Part shown: positions 25,664-33,764 of the stretch, piece by piece
Position numbering within the stretch: position 1 is the first letter of the stretch
How the letters are laid out: every line of letters begins with the position of its first letter
Assembly (NCBI RefSeq): GCF_015752315.1
Contig: NZ_JADOVJ010000001.1
Coordinates: 3,464,501 to 3,528,500, forward strand
Length of the DNA stretch: 64,000 bases
Direction of reading: 5' to 3'
Source: Nocardioides luteus
GTDB lineage: Bacteria; Actinomycetota; Actinomycetes; Propionibacteriales; Nocardioidaceae
Notes under the pieces: model-generated
Database searches by the model: none
The model's input: the letters and a program-made list of their open reading frames with translations, nothing else
What the model was told of the DNA's origin: nothing
Program-made: the position numbers and the translations under genes

Positions 25664-26257
25664 TCAGTCGTCGGCGACGGCGCCGCGGATCCGGTGCGGC
25701 GGGTGGATGTAGCGGGTGTTCGCCGGCAGCCACATGACCGCCAGCAGCCCGGCGGCGATGACGATCGCGATCCCGGTGAGCACGCTGATGGTCACCGGCG
25801 GGCCGGTCAGGATGCCGCCGATGCTGGCGACCGCGGAGATGAACACCAGGAACGTGATCACGATCCGGGCCCACTCGAATCCGTTGCGGAGGAAGACCGC
25901 GAGCACGCCGAGCATGCCCGCCATCACCCCGAACAGCGTGATCGCGGGGGCGATGAACGCCGGCGCACTGACCCGGTTGTCGGTCGGCGGGTTGATCAGG
26001 GCCTCGAGGCCCTCGGTCTCCAGGATGCGCTTGGCCGAGGGGTTGCCCTCCGCCCAGGCACGCACGAGGTCGTCGGAGCGCAGCACCATCACCACGACCA
26101 CGACCGCGCTGAAGGCGATCAGGCCGACGATGAGCCGGATCGCCCACGTCATCTCGCGCGGCACGGGCTCGGCAGCGAGCGCTGCCACCTCGAAAGCGAC
26201 CTCCGGGCCCTCGCTCACGACCACACCTTCGTTCTCGTCGGGTGTCGTCATGGTCAT
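25664..26257 (-). CDS. Four-helix membrane protein, unknown function
   Basis: The 197-residue protein has a short acidic N-terminus, then four predicted membrane helices (about 38-60, 103-123, 130-150 and 157-176). The loop after the first helix (DDLVRAWAEGNPSAKRILETEG) is probably extracytoplasmic. AAGGAGA precedes the first ATG. I do not recognise a named family. It reads away from the DUF4126 gene, with a 144-bp divergent gap that contains a small ACGCGAACGCGT palindrome. Confidence 0.8.
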   Translation of the reverse strand: MTMTTPDENEGVVVSEGPEVAFEVAALAAEPVPREMTWAIRLIVGLIAFSAVVVVVMVLRSDDLVRAWAEGNPSAKRILETEGLEALINPPTDNRVSAPAFIAPAITLFGVMAGMLGVLAVFLRNGFEWARIVITFLVFISAVASIGGILTGPPVTISVLTGIAIVIAAGLLAVMWLPANTRYIHPPHRIRGAVADD

Positions 26258-26401
26258 CCGGTCTCCTTGCGACGTGGGGGTTCAGTCTCCGTTGATCAGC
26301 CCATTCTGCCGTACGGGGTCCAACGTAGGTAAATACGCGAACGCGTGCTCTTGGTCTCGGGCTGGGGCCGAGTTGTCGGCGGCGTAGGCCAAGATGTCCT
26401 C

Positions 26402-27037
26402 ATGGAATCTCTAGCGCTGACCTTCTCCAGTGGGTGGGCCAGTGGCATCAACGCCTACCTGGTCGTGCTGGTGCTCGGCGTCGTGCAGCGTACGACGGGG
26501 GCAGAGGCGATCCCGGACGTGCTCGGCACGTGGCCGGTGCTGGCTGCCGCGGGGCTGATGTACGCGATCGAGTTCGTCGCCGACAAGGTGCCCTACATCG
26601 ACTCGACCTGGGACTCGATCTCCACGGTGATCCGCCCCACCATCGGCGCGGTCATCGGCGTCCTGCTCGCCGGTGAGGCCGACTCGCTCAACGAGGCCGT
26701 CGGCGGCGTGGTGGGCGGCACGACGGCGCTGATGTCCCATCTGATCAAGGCCAGCGAGCGGCTCGCGGTCAACACCTCCCCCGAGCCGGTCTCCAACTCG
26801 GTCGTCAGCGTGGCCGAGGACGGCCTCGTCCTCGGCGTGGTCTGGTTCGCGACCGAGCACCCGCTGGCCGCGGCGGGCGTCGCCGCGGTGCTGCTGGTGG
26901 CCGGGCTGGTGCTGGTCTACCTCCTCGTCCGGGCCGTTCGCGGAGGCTGGCGCAAGCTGACCCGGCGCGGACGACGCGGCGCCCCACCCCCTGACGGGCC
27001 CTCCGGCGGCGACACCTTGCCCTACCCCGTCCAGTGA
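26402..27037 (+). CDS. DUF4126 membrane protein
   Basis: The 211-residue protein begins with the family signature LTFSSGWASGINAYLVVLVLG and continues with helix-breaking glycines, PYIDSTWDSISTVIRPTIGAVIG and GGTTALMSHLIKASERLAVNTSPEP, all typical of DUF4126. About five membrane helices are predicted and the C-terminus is basic. The function is unknown. Its stop overlaps the next gene's GTG (GTGA), so the two are co-translated. Confidence 0.9.
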   Translation: MESLALTFSSGWASGINAYLVVLVLGVVQRTTGAEAIPDVLGTWPVLAAAGLMYAIEFVADKVPYIDSTWDSISTVIRPTIGAVIGVLLAGEADSLNEAVGGVVGGTTALMSHLIKASERLAVNTSPEPVSNSVVSVAEDGLVLGVVWFATEHPLAAAGVAAVLLVAGLVLVYLLVRAVRGGWRKLTRRGRRGAPPPDGPSGGDTLPYPVQ

Positions 27038-28359
27038 CGAGCGTCGTCGTCCTCGGGGGCGGGTACGCCGGGATGGCCAGCGCCGCCAGGCTGGCCAAGC
27101 TCGGCCACTCGGTGACCCTCCTCGAGGCCTCCGGACAGCTCGGCGGCGCCCTGGTGCCGGTGCGCGAGGAAGGGTTCACCTGGGACGCCTCGGCGACCTC
27201 GACGCTGCTGCCCGCGGTGATGCGCGACCTGTTCCGCAAGTCCGGGCGGCCCGCGGAGCGTGAGCTCGAGCTGGTGCCGATGGACGTGGTCCGCGAGCAC
27301 CGCTTCGCCGACAAGACGTCGGTCTCGGTGCCCGGCGGCACCCGCGGCGCCCAGCTGGCGGCCTTCGACGAGCTGGGTCCGGGCATGGGCCGGCTGTGGA
27401 CCGACTACGTGGCCCGGTTCAGCGAGGACTGGGAGGTGCTGCGCCAGCACTACTTCGAGGTGCCGTGGGAGCCCTCGGCGCTGCCGTCGGCGGTCGCGGA
27501 GCGGTTCCGGTCGCGCGAGACCCTCCACAAGCGGCTGCGCAAGACGTTCAAGGACGAGCGCCTCCGGCTGGTCGCGGCGCACCCGTTCGTCGCCGCGGGG
27601 CAGGAGCTGCGTGACGTACCTGCCTGGGCGGGGCTCACCGCCTACCTGGAGCAGCGGTTCGGCGCCTGGCGCGTCGAGGGCGGGATGGGCGTGGTCGCCG
27701 AGGTGCTCACCGCCCGGATGGCCACCCGCCGGGTCTCGGTGCAGACCGCGACCCGGGTGGAGGACATCGTCGTACGCGACGGCCGGGCGGTCGCGGTCAG
27801 CACCGCCGCCGGCGAAATCGACCTCGGCGCGGACGGAGCGGTCGTGGTCGCCTTCGACCCGCGCTCGCTGCCGGCCCTGCGGCCGCTGGTGGAGCGCACC
27901 CTGCCGGCGATCCCGCCGATGACGTTCCACCTCGGGCTCGAGTCGCTGCCCGAGCACCTCACCGACCTGCCCGACGAGCTGGTGCTCCACGGCGAGCCCA
28001 CCCTGGTCGTACGCACCCGCGGGCTCGCCCCCGAGGGGCAGCACGCCTGGACGATCCACTCCCACGGCAAGCTGATGGAGGACGTCCTGCTGGCGCTGGC
28101 GCGCCACAAGATCGACGTCCGCGAGCACGTCGTGCACCGGGTCGACCTGGGCGCCGCCGAGCTCGTACGCCGCTGGCGCGGGTCCCCGCTGGGCGTGAAG
28201 TGGGCGGGGCGCGGCACGGTGTTCCAGCGCCTCGGGCCGCGCACCCCGATCCCGAACGTCTACGCCGCCGGCGCCCATGCGACGCCAGGTGCCGGGCTGC
28301 CGTTCGCCGGCCTCTCGGCCGCGCTGGTCGCGCAGTCGATCGGGCCCGCCGAGAGGTGA
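27034..28359 (+). CDS. FAD-dependent oxidoreductase (phytoene desaturase/amine oxidase-like)
   Basis: The 441 residues begin with a dinucleotide-binding fold (VVVLGGGYAGMASAARLAKLGHSVTLLEASGQLGG) and end with the FAD motif YAAGAHATPGAGLPFAGLSAALVA. Together these mark the phytoene desaturase-like/NAD(P)-binding FAD family. The substrate domain (100-300) is not diagnostic. A polyprenyl synthase lies nearby, so a terpenoid substrate is possible but unproven. GTG 27034 is coupled to the DUF4126 stop. It is convergent with metF, 7 bp apart. Confidence 0.86.
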   Translation: MTSVVVLGGGYAGMASAARLAKLGHSVTLLEASGQLGGALVPVREEGFTWDASATSTLLPAVMRDLFRKSGRPAERELELVPMDVVREHRFADKTSVSVPGGTRGAQLAAFDELGPGMGRLWTDYVARFSEDWEVLRQHYFEVPWEPSALPSAVAERFRSRETLHKRLRKTFKDERLRLVAAHPFVAAGQELRDVPAWAGLTAYLEQRFGAWRVEGGMGVVAEVLTARMATRRVSVQTATRVEDIVVRDGRAVAVSTAAGEIDLGADGAVVVAFDPRSLPALRPLVERTLPAIPPMTFHLGLESLPEHLTDLPDELVLHGEPTLVVRTRGLAPEGQHAWTIHSHGKLMEDVLLALARHKIDVREHVVHRVDLGAAELVRRWRGSPLGVKWAGRGTVFQRLGPRTPIPNVYAAGAHATPGAGLPFAGLSAALVAQSIGPAER

Positions 28360-28366
28360 GCGCGGC

Positions 28367-29257
28367 CTAGACCGTGACGTTGAGCTTCGCGAAGATCTCC
28401 AGCGTCGCCTTGGACCGGTTGAGCGTGTAGAAGTGCAGTCCGGGCGCGCCTCCGTCGAGGAGCTCCTGGCACAGCTCGGCGGCGACCGCGATGCCCTCGG
28501 CGCGGATGTCGGCGGGGTCCGGACCGGCCGCGGTGATGCGCTCGACGATCTCGTCGGGGACCTCGGCGCCGATCAGCTCGCTCTGGCGGCGGATGGCGGC
28601 GAGGTTCAGGATCGGCATGATCCCGGGCAGGATCGGGATGTCGACGCCGCGAGCGCGCACCCGGTCGACGAGGCCGAAGTAGTCCGCGGCCCGGAAGAAC
28701 ATCTGGGTGACCGCGAACTCCGCGCCGGCCCTCGCCTTGGCGACCAGCACGTCGGCGTCGGCCTCGATCGACTCCGCGCTCGGGTGGCCCTCGGGGAAGG
28801 CGGCGACGCCGATCCGGAAGTCACCGCGCTCCTTGGCCAGCCGCACCACGTCGATGGCGTAGTCGAGACCGCCGGGGGTCGGGGTCCACGCGGCCCGCGG
28901 GCCCTCGGCGGGGTCGCCGCGCAGCGCCATCACGTGGGCGACGCCCTGGGCGGCGTAGGAGTCCAGGATCGCGGCGACCTCGTCGCGGGTGTGGCCGACG
29001 CAGGTCAGGTGGGCGACGGGCAGCAGCTCGGTCTCGGCGGCGATCCGGCCGGTGATGGCGACGGTCTTGTCACGGGTCGAGCCGCCGGCGCCGTAGGTGA
29101 CGCTCACGAAGGTCGGGCGGTAGGGCTCCAGGGCACGGACGGCGTTCCACAGCTGCTCCTCGCCGGCCTCGTCCTTCGGCGGGAAGAACTCGAAGGAGAA
29201 GGACCGCTCGCCCTCGTTGATCAGCTCCGCGAGGGAGCGTCCACGTCCAGTCACCAT
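28367..29257 (-). CDS. metF: Methylenetetrahydrofolate reductase MetF
   Basis: MetF reduces 5,10-methylene-THF to 5-methyl-THF for methionine synthesis, with FAD. The 296-residue TIM barrel shows FSFEFFPPKDEAGEEQLW, SVTYGAGGSTRDKT, HLTCVGHTRDEV, the ALRGDPAEG loop and FAVTQMFFRAADYF. ATG 29257 follows TAGGAT by 6 nt, indicating a leaderless transcript. It is divergent from the polyprenyl synthase over only 34 bp. Confidence 0.96.
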   Translation of the reverse strand: MVTGRGRSLAELINEGERSFSFEFFPPKDEAGEEQLWNAVRALEPYRPTFVSVTYGAGGSTRDKTVAITGRIAAETELLPVAHLTCVGHTRDEVAAILDSYAAQGVAHVMALRGDPAEGPRAAWTPTPGGLDYAIDVVRLAKERGDFRIGVAAFPEGHPSAESIEADADVLVAKARAGAEFAVTQMFFRAADYFGLVDRVRARGVDIPILPGIMPILNLAAIRRQSELIGAEVPDEIVERITAAGPDPADIRAEGIAVAAELCQELLDGGAPGLHFYTLNRSKATLEIFAKLNVTV

Positions 29258-29291
29258 CGGGCCATCCTAGGCAGTGCCCTAGGCTCGGAGA
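29258..29291. promoter_or_regulatory. Back-to-back leaderless promoters for metF and polyprenyl synthase
   Basis: The minus strand has TAGGAT (29264-29269) 6 nt before the metF ATG. The plus strand has TAGGCT (29280-29285) 6 nt before the synthase GTG. The two -10 elements are part of two CCTAGG hexamers 6 bp apart. The -35 regions would have to overlap the opposite gene, so the two promoters may compete for polymerase. Confidence 0.65.
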
Positions 29292-30377
29292 GTGAATGAA
29301 ACGTGGGGCGCCGATGAATTCCGCAGTCGCGTCCAGGGGGCACTGGACACCTTCCTCGAGACGCAGTCCGAGCGGCTGGCTCCGCTCGGCGACGAGGTCG
29401 AACCGCTGCTGCGCCGGGCCCGCGAGTCGATGTCCGGGGGCAAGCGGCTGCGGGCGGCGTTCTGCTACTGGGGCTTCCACGCGGTCCGCCCCTCCCCCTC
29501 GCCCGCCGAGGAGGAGTCGCTCGTGCGTGCGGCCGCCGCGCTCGAGCTGCTCCAGGCCTCGGCGCTCGTCCACGACGACGTCATCGACGACTCCGACACT
29601 CGGCGCGGCGCACCCGCCGCACACCGCGCGTTCGAGGCCGACCATGCCGCCGCGGGCTGGCCGGGCCGGTCCCGCGCCTACGGCGATGCCGCTGCCGTGC
29701 TCCTCGGAGACCTGCTGCTGACCTGGGCGGACGAGCTGCTGCGTACCTCTGGGTTCGGGGAAGCCGAGACCTCCGCCGCGCTGTCGGTCTTCGACCACAC
29801 CCGCAGCGAGGTCATCGCCGGGCAGTTCCTCGACATCACCGTCCAAGCGCGCGGCGCCGCGGACGTCGAGGCCGCGATGAAGGTGGTGCGCTACAAGGCG
29901 GCCAAGTACTCCGTCGAGCGTCCCCTCCATGTCGGCGCCGCCCTGGCCGGAGCCTCCCCCGAGCAGATCGCGGCCCTGTCGGCCTACGGCCTTCCGGTCG
30001 GCGAGGCCTTCCAGCTCCGCGACGACCTCCTCGGCGTCTTCGGCGACCCCTCGGTCACCGGCAAGCCCGCCGGCGACGACCTCGTCGAGGGCAAGCGCAC
30101 CGTCCTGGTCGCCCTGGCCCTGACGGGCTCGGCCCCCGCCGACGCCGACCGCCTCGACCGCGCGCTGGGCCAGCCGCTCACCGAGGAGCAGGTCGCCGAG
30201 CTGCGCACCATCATCACCTCCTCCGGCGCCGAGCAGCAGGTCGAGAAGACCATCACCGAGCTCGCCGACCAGGGCCTCACCGCGCTGGACGACGCCAGGT
30301 CCGCCGGCACCCTCGACGCGGGCGCCGCCGGCACCCTCCGCGCGCTGGCCACCGCCGCCACCCAGCGCACCGTCTGA
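29292..30377 (+). CDS. Polyprenyl (trans-isoprenyl) diphosphate synthase
   Basis: This enzyme condenses isopentenyl diphosphate onto allylic diphosphates. The 361-residue protein has the KRLRAA site, the first Asp-rich motif DDVIDD (95-100) and the second QLRDDLLGVFGD at about residue 240. GKPAGDDLVEGKRT follows. Chain length cannot be read with confidence. Synteny with mycobacterial Rv2173 (idsA2) supports a GGPP-type synthase. The GTG start is leaderless. Confidence 0.94.
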   Translation: MNETWGADEFRSRVQGALDTFLETQSERLAPLGDEVEPLLRRARESMSGGKRLRAAFCYWGFHAVRPSPSPAEEESLVRAAAALELLQASALVHDDVIDDSDTRRGAPAAHRAFEADHAAAGWPGRSRAYGDAAAVLLGDLLLTWADELLRTSGFGEAETSAALSVFDHTRSEVIAGQFLDITVQARGAADVEAAMKVVRYKAAKYSVERPLHVGAALAGASPEQIAALSAYGLPVGEAFQLRDDLLGVFGDPSVTGKPAGDDLVEGKRTVLVALALTGSAPADADRLDRALGQPLTEEQVAELRTIITSSGAEQQVEKTITELADQGLTALDDARSAGTLDAGAAGTLRALATAATQRTV

Positions 30378-30395
30378 GCTCGCCGGCTCGGCCTC

Positions 30396-31073
30396 TCAGA
30401 GGCGCTCGGCGGGCATCTGGAAGAGGACCTTCTCGGACGGCTGGTCGGAGCCGCCCAGGGGCTCCATGGTGACCATCAGCTCGCCGTCCTCGACGGGTAC
30501 GGCGACGGCCATCTCCTCGTCGAGGACGCCGGCGGACTCCATGCCGGTGTCGGTGTGCCACCAGACCTGGTAGGTCATCCCGTCGGGACGCGAGAGGTGG
30601 GCGGTGTCGACGGCCACCATGTGCATCTCGTGGGACATCGCGACCATCAGCTCGCCGTCGGAGGTCTCCTCCTTGTGCATCCTCGCGTCGGGGGCCGACA
30701 TCACCTGGGCCGCGGTCATCGGCGGCGGGTCGTCCTCGCGTACCACGACTCCGACCGTCACCCCGACACCGACGATCACCGCAGCCGCTGCGGCGACGAT
30801 GCCCATCAGCCGGCGGCGGCGGGGCCTGCCCGTGGCGACGACGGGCCGCAGCTGCAGCGTCTCCGATGCCGTACGCAGCACCCGGCCGCGCAGCGCCACC
30901 GGCGGTGTCGCGGCGACCTCGGTGGCGAGGGAGGCGGTCGCCGACCGCAGCGAGTCGACCTCCTCGCGGCACTCCGGGCACACCGCCAGATGAGCCTCGA
31001 ACTCCGCCCGCTCCCCGGGCACCAGCGCGTCGAGGAGGTAGGCCCCGACCAGTCCGTGCACATCAGGCGCCAT
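30396..31073 (-). CDS. rskA: Anti-sigma-K factor RskA
   Basis: RskA is a membrane anti-sigma factor that holds SigK inactive. The 225 residues contain a zinc-type anti-sigma domain (H28, C32, C35 in HLAVCPECREE), a Pro/Arg linker, one membrane helix (about 98-118) and an extracytoplasmic RskA domain ending VLFQMPAERL. That domain is unusually rich in Met and His (MSHEMHMVAVDTAHL), which may hint at metal or redox sensing. ATG 31073 has GGAGGGG upstream and lies inside the end of sigK. Confidence 0.92.
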   Translation of the reverse strand: MAPDVHGLVGAYLLDALVPGERAEFEAHLAVCPECREEVDSLRSATASLATEVAATPPVALRGRVLRTASETLQLRPVVATGRPRRRRLMGIVAAAAAVIVGVGVTVGVVVREDDPPPMTAAQVMSAPDARMHKEETSDGELMVAMSHEMHMVAVDTAHLSRPDGMTYQVWWHTDTGMESAGVLDEEMAVAVPVEDGELMVTMEPLGGSDQPSEKVLFQMPAERL

Positions 31074-31695
31074 CGCGATCCCCTCCACCCGGTGTCTCGA
31101 GCTCCGCTTCGGCCAGACAGTCGCGCAGCCGGATCAGGCCGTCCCGCATCCGCGTCTTCACCGTCGGCAGCGGCCGGCCGAGCAGCTCGGCGACCTCGGG
31201 ATAGGTGAAGCCCTGGTAGTAGGCCAGCCGGACGGCCTGAGACTGCAGCGGCGTGAGCGAGTCCAGGCAGCGGCGTACGCCCTCGTGCTCGGCCGCGGTG
31301 ACCACCGCGTCCTCCGGGCCGGCGACCTCCACCGGCTCACGCCGGGCGACGTGCTCCTCCCGCGCACGCGATGCCTGCGAGGAGCGCACCGTGTCGACCG
31401 CCCGACGGTGCGCGATCGTCAGCACCCACGTCCGCACCGAGCCGCGCGACGGGTCGAACCGGGCGGCCTGGCGCCACACCTCGGTGAACACCTCCTGGGT
31501 CACCTCCTCCGCACGCGAGGGATCGCGCACCACCCGCCGAGCGACACCGAAGACGAGCGGAGCCATCGCGTCGTAGAGGGCTCCGAAGGCGTCCAGGTCG
31601 CCACCGGCGACGGCGGCGAGCACCGTCCCCGGGTCCCGGTCGTCCTCGGGGTCCGGCGACGACGAATCGCCCACCACCCGCAGCGCTCGGCGCAC
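31063..31695 (-). CDS. sigK: ECF sigma factor SigK
   Basis: The 210-residue sigma-70 group 4 factor has region 2 (GALYDAMAPLVFGVARRVVRD..AEEVTQEVFTEVW and RGSVRTWVLTIAHRRAVD) and region 4 (LDSLTPLQSQAVRLAYYQGFTYPEVAELLGRPLPTVKTRMRDGLIRLRD). Pairing with RskA identifies it as SigK. GTG 31695 suits the GGAAGG site best; GTG 31701 is an alternative. Its promoter closely resembles that of the divergent molybdoenzyme gene, so SigK probably controls both. Confidence 0.92.
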   Translation of the reverse strand: MRRALRVVGDSSSPDPEDDRDPGTVLAAVAGGDLDAFGALYDAMAPLVFGVARRVVRDPSRAEEVTQEVFTEVWRQAARFDPSRGSVRTWVLTIAHRRAVDTVRSSQASRAREEHVARREPVEVAGPEDAVVTAAEHEGVRRCLDSLTPLQSQAVRLAYYQGFTYPEVAELLGRPLPTVKTRMRDGLIRLRDCLAEAELETPGGGDRDGA

Positions 31696-31731
31696 ACGCA
31701 CCCCTTCCGACGAATGACAGATCTCACCCCG

Positions 31732-31759
31732 GGTTCGCAGCCGAGAAGTGGGAGGATTG
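31732..31759 (-). promoter_or_regulatory. SigK-type promoter of sigK-rskA
   Basis: On the minus strand CAATCC (31754-31759), 16 bp, then CGAACC (31732-31737). This mirrors the divergent promoter and resembles the mycobacterial SigK consensus (CCATCC and CCGAAT). It predicts autoregulation. Confidence 0.72.
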
Positions 31760-31762
31760 GTC

Positions 31763-31790
31763 CCATCCGACCACCGATCGGCCACGAACT
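31763..31790 (+). promoter_or_regulatory. SigK-type promoter of the molybdoenzyme gene
   Basis: CCATCC (31763-31768), 16 bp, then CGAACT (31785-31790), ending 6 bp before the ATG. It has the same hexamers and spacing as the sigK promoter on the other strand. The short distance implies a leaderless or near-leaderless mRNA. Confidence 0.75.
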
Positions 31791-31796
31791 CACAGC

Positions 31797-33332
31797 ATGA
31801 CATCCCGCACCTTCCTCGGACGTCTCCCGAGCGGTCCCGTCGCGGGCATCGCCGCGGGCGTGCTCGGCCTCGGCGTCGCCGAGCTCATAGCCGCCCTCGC
31901 GCGCGGCGCCTCTCCCCTGCTCGCGCTCGGCGACCGGGTCATCGACCTCACGCCGCGCTGGCTCAAGGAGGCGGCGGTCGCCACCTTCGGCACCGCCGAC
32001 AAGCCGATCCTGCTGGCCAGCGTCGCGCTGGTCACGCTGGTGCTCCTCGGTGTGGCCGGTGCCCTGGCCGTACGCCGCCCCGCGCTCGGCGCGGGCATGC
32101 TGCTGCTCCTCGGGGCCGTCGACATCGCCGCCCTGCTGGCCGACCGGGCCGGCAACGGCACCATGGGCGTCGTCGCGCTGGTGATCGGCCTGGCGGTCGG
32201 CATCGCGGCGCTGGTCCTGCTGACGCGGCGTCTTCGGGAGTCCGGCGAGACACCCACCGAGGCGGTGGCGCCCGACGGCTTCGACCGGCGCCGGTTCCTC
32301 GTCGCCGCGGCGGCCGTGACCGCGGTCGGAGCGGCCGGCGGCGTCGGCGCGAAGGTGGTCACCGCCCGCCGTCGCCCGGCGACGAGGTTGGCCATCCCGG
32401 CTGCCGTCTCCCCCGCCGCGCCCCTCCCGGCGGGCGCAGAGCTCCGGATCGACGGGCTGACGCCCCACCTGACCCCCGTCGACGACTTCTATCGCATCGA
32501 CATCGCCCTGCTCACCCCACGCGTCGACATCGCCGACTACCGGCTCAAGATCCACGGCCTGGTCGACAACCCGGTCGAGCTGACCTACGAGGACCTGCTC
32601 GCGATGCCGCTCTACGAGCGCCGCGTCACGATCTGCTGCGTCTCCAACGAGGTCGGCGGCGACCTGATCGGCAACGCGACCTGGACCGGCGTACGCATCC
32701 GCGACGTCCTCAAGCGCGCTGGCCTCGACCCCGACGCCGATGCGGTGAAGTCCACCGGCGCCGACGGCATCACCATCGGCACCCCGCTCGAGGCGCTCAC
32801 CGACGGGCGGGACTCCCTCCTCGCGATTGCCCAGGACGGCGAGCCGCTGACGCAGGACCACGGCTTCCCCGTACGCATGGTCGTCCCCGGCCTCTACGGC
32901 TACGTCTCGGCGACCAAGTGGCTCACCGAGCTCGAGGTCACCCGCTTCGCCGACTTCCGTGCCTACTGGACCGACCGCGGCTGGTCCGCCGAAGGTCCGA
33001 TCAAGACCCAGTGCCGCATCGACCTGCCCGGCGAGGACCCGGACTCCGCGGGCGAGGTGACCGTCGCCGGCGTCGCCTGGGCGCAGCACCGCGGCGTGAG
33101 CAAGGTCGAGGTACGCATCGACGACGGCCCCTGGCAGCCCGCCACGCTCGCCGCCGAGGACAGCATCGACACCTGGCGGCAGTGGACCTACCGCTGGGAC
33201 GCGACCGAGGGCGAGCACCGGATCCAGGCGCGGGCCTTCGACCGCACGGGCACCCCGCAGACCGGCAACGAGGTGCCGCCCGCTCCCGACGGAGCCACCG
33301 GCTACCCCACCCGCACCGTCACGGTCGGGTGA
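31797..33332 (+). CDS. Membrane-anchored molybdopterin oxidoreductase (sulfite oxidase fold)
   Basis: Residues 1-145 form about four membrane helices. Residues 163-182 (DRRRFLVAAAAVTAVGAA) look like an internal twin-arginine motif with its own helix. The catalytic domain follows: the molybdenum-ligand Cys is in VTICCVSNEVGGDLIGN (C281), with the cofactor pocket and TQDHGFPVRMVVPGLYG. Last is the C-terminal Mo-co dimerisation domain (WDATEGEHRIQARAFDRTG). The active site should face outside. The substrate is unknown; sulfite oxidase or MsrP-like sulfoxide reduction is possible. The stop touches the barstar stop (TGATCA). Confidence 0.9.
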   Translation: MTSRTFLGRLPSGPVAGIAAGVLGLGVAELIAALARGASPLLALGDRVIDLTPRWLKEAAVATFGTADKPILLASVALVTLVLLGVAGALAVRRPALGAGMLLLLGAVDIAALLADRAGNGTMGVVALVIGLAVGIAALVLLTRRLRESGETPTEAVAPDGFDRRRFLVAAAAVTAVGAAGGVGAKVVTARRRPATRLAIPAAVSPAAPLPAGAELRIDGLTPHLTPVDDFYRIDIALLTPRVDIADYRLKIHGLVDNPVELTYEDLLAMPLYERRVTICCVSNEVGGDLIGNATWTGVRIRDVLKRAGLDPDADAVKSTGADGITIGTPLEALTDGRDSLLAIAQDGEPLTQDHGFPVRMVVPGLYGYVSATKWLTELEVTRFADFRAYWTDRGWSAEGPIKTQCRIDLPGEDPDSAGEVTVAGVAWAQHRGVSKVEVRIDDGPWQPATLAAEDSIDTWRQWTYRWDATEGEHRIQARAFDRTGTPQTGNEVPPAPDGATGYPTRTVTVG

Positions 33333-33764
33333 TCAGCCCAGGTCGGCCAGGTCCGTGTCCGGGCCGTCACCGCGCAGCAGCACGGTGAACGCGGGCCGGT
33401 CCTCGGAGATCTCCGCCGCGCGTTCCTGCAGGACCCGGACGATCTTGTCGAACCCGGCGCGGTCGGCATAGGCGGCGCACCCCCACGTCTCCCACAGCAG
33501 CACCGTGGGTGCGGAGAGGTCGCGCAGCGAGTCCCACAGCGCGTCGAGGTTGCGGCCGAAGTGGGCCGGGAACCCGAGCGCGGCGCCGATGGCGCCCAGC
33601 ACCTCGTCCTTGGTCTCGGCGACCTCGGCGATCTGCTTCAGCGACCAGCCCGCGCCGGTCACCGACTCGTCGAGGTCGGCGGCCGCCAGCTCCGTGTGCC
33701 AGCGGTAGACGCCGGGATCGACCTTCCCGGCCAGGAGACCTGCCAGTCCACTCATCTGCCTCAT
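33333..33764 (-). CDS. Barstar-family ribonuclease inhibitor
   Basis: This protein of about 143 residues has the barstar core DEVLGAIGAALGFPAHFGRNLDALWDSLRDL (where barnase is bound) followed by a strand/helix end. Barstar masks the active site of barnase-type RNases in the cytoplasm. ATG 33764 overlaps the RNase stop (TGATG); GTG 33767 and ATG 33755 are alternatives. The tight coupling with a barnase/T1-type RNase immediately upstream makes the pairing convincing. Confidence 0.92.
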   Translation of the reverse strand: MRQMSGLAGLLAGKVDPGVYRWHTELAAADLDESVTGAGWSLKQIAEVAETKDEVLGAIGAALGFPAHFGRNLDALWDSLRDLSAPTVLLWETWGCAAYADRAGFDKIVRVLQERAAEISEDRPAFTVLLRGDGPDTDLADLG

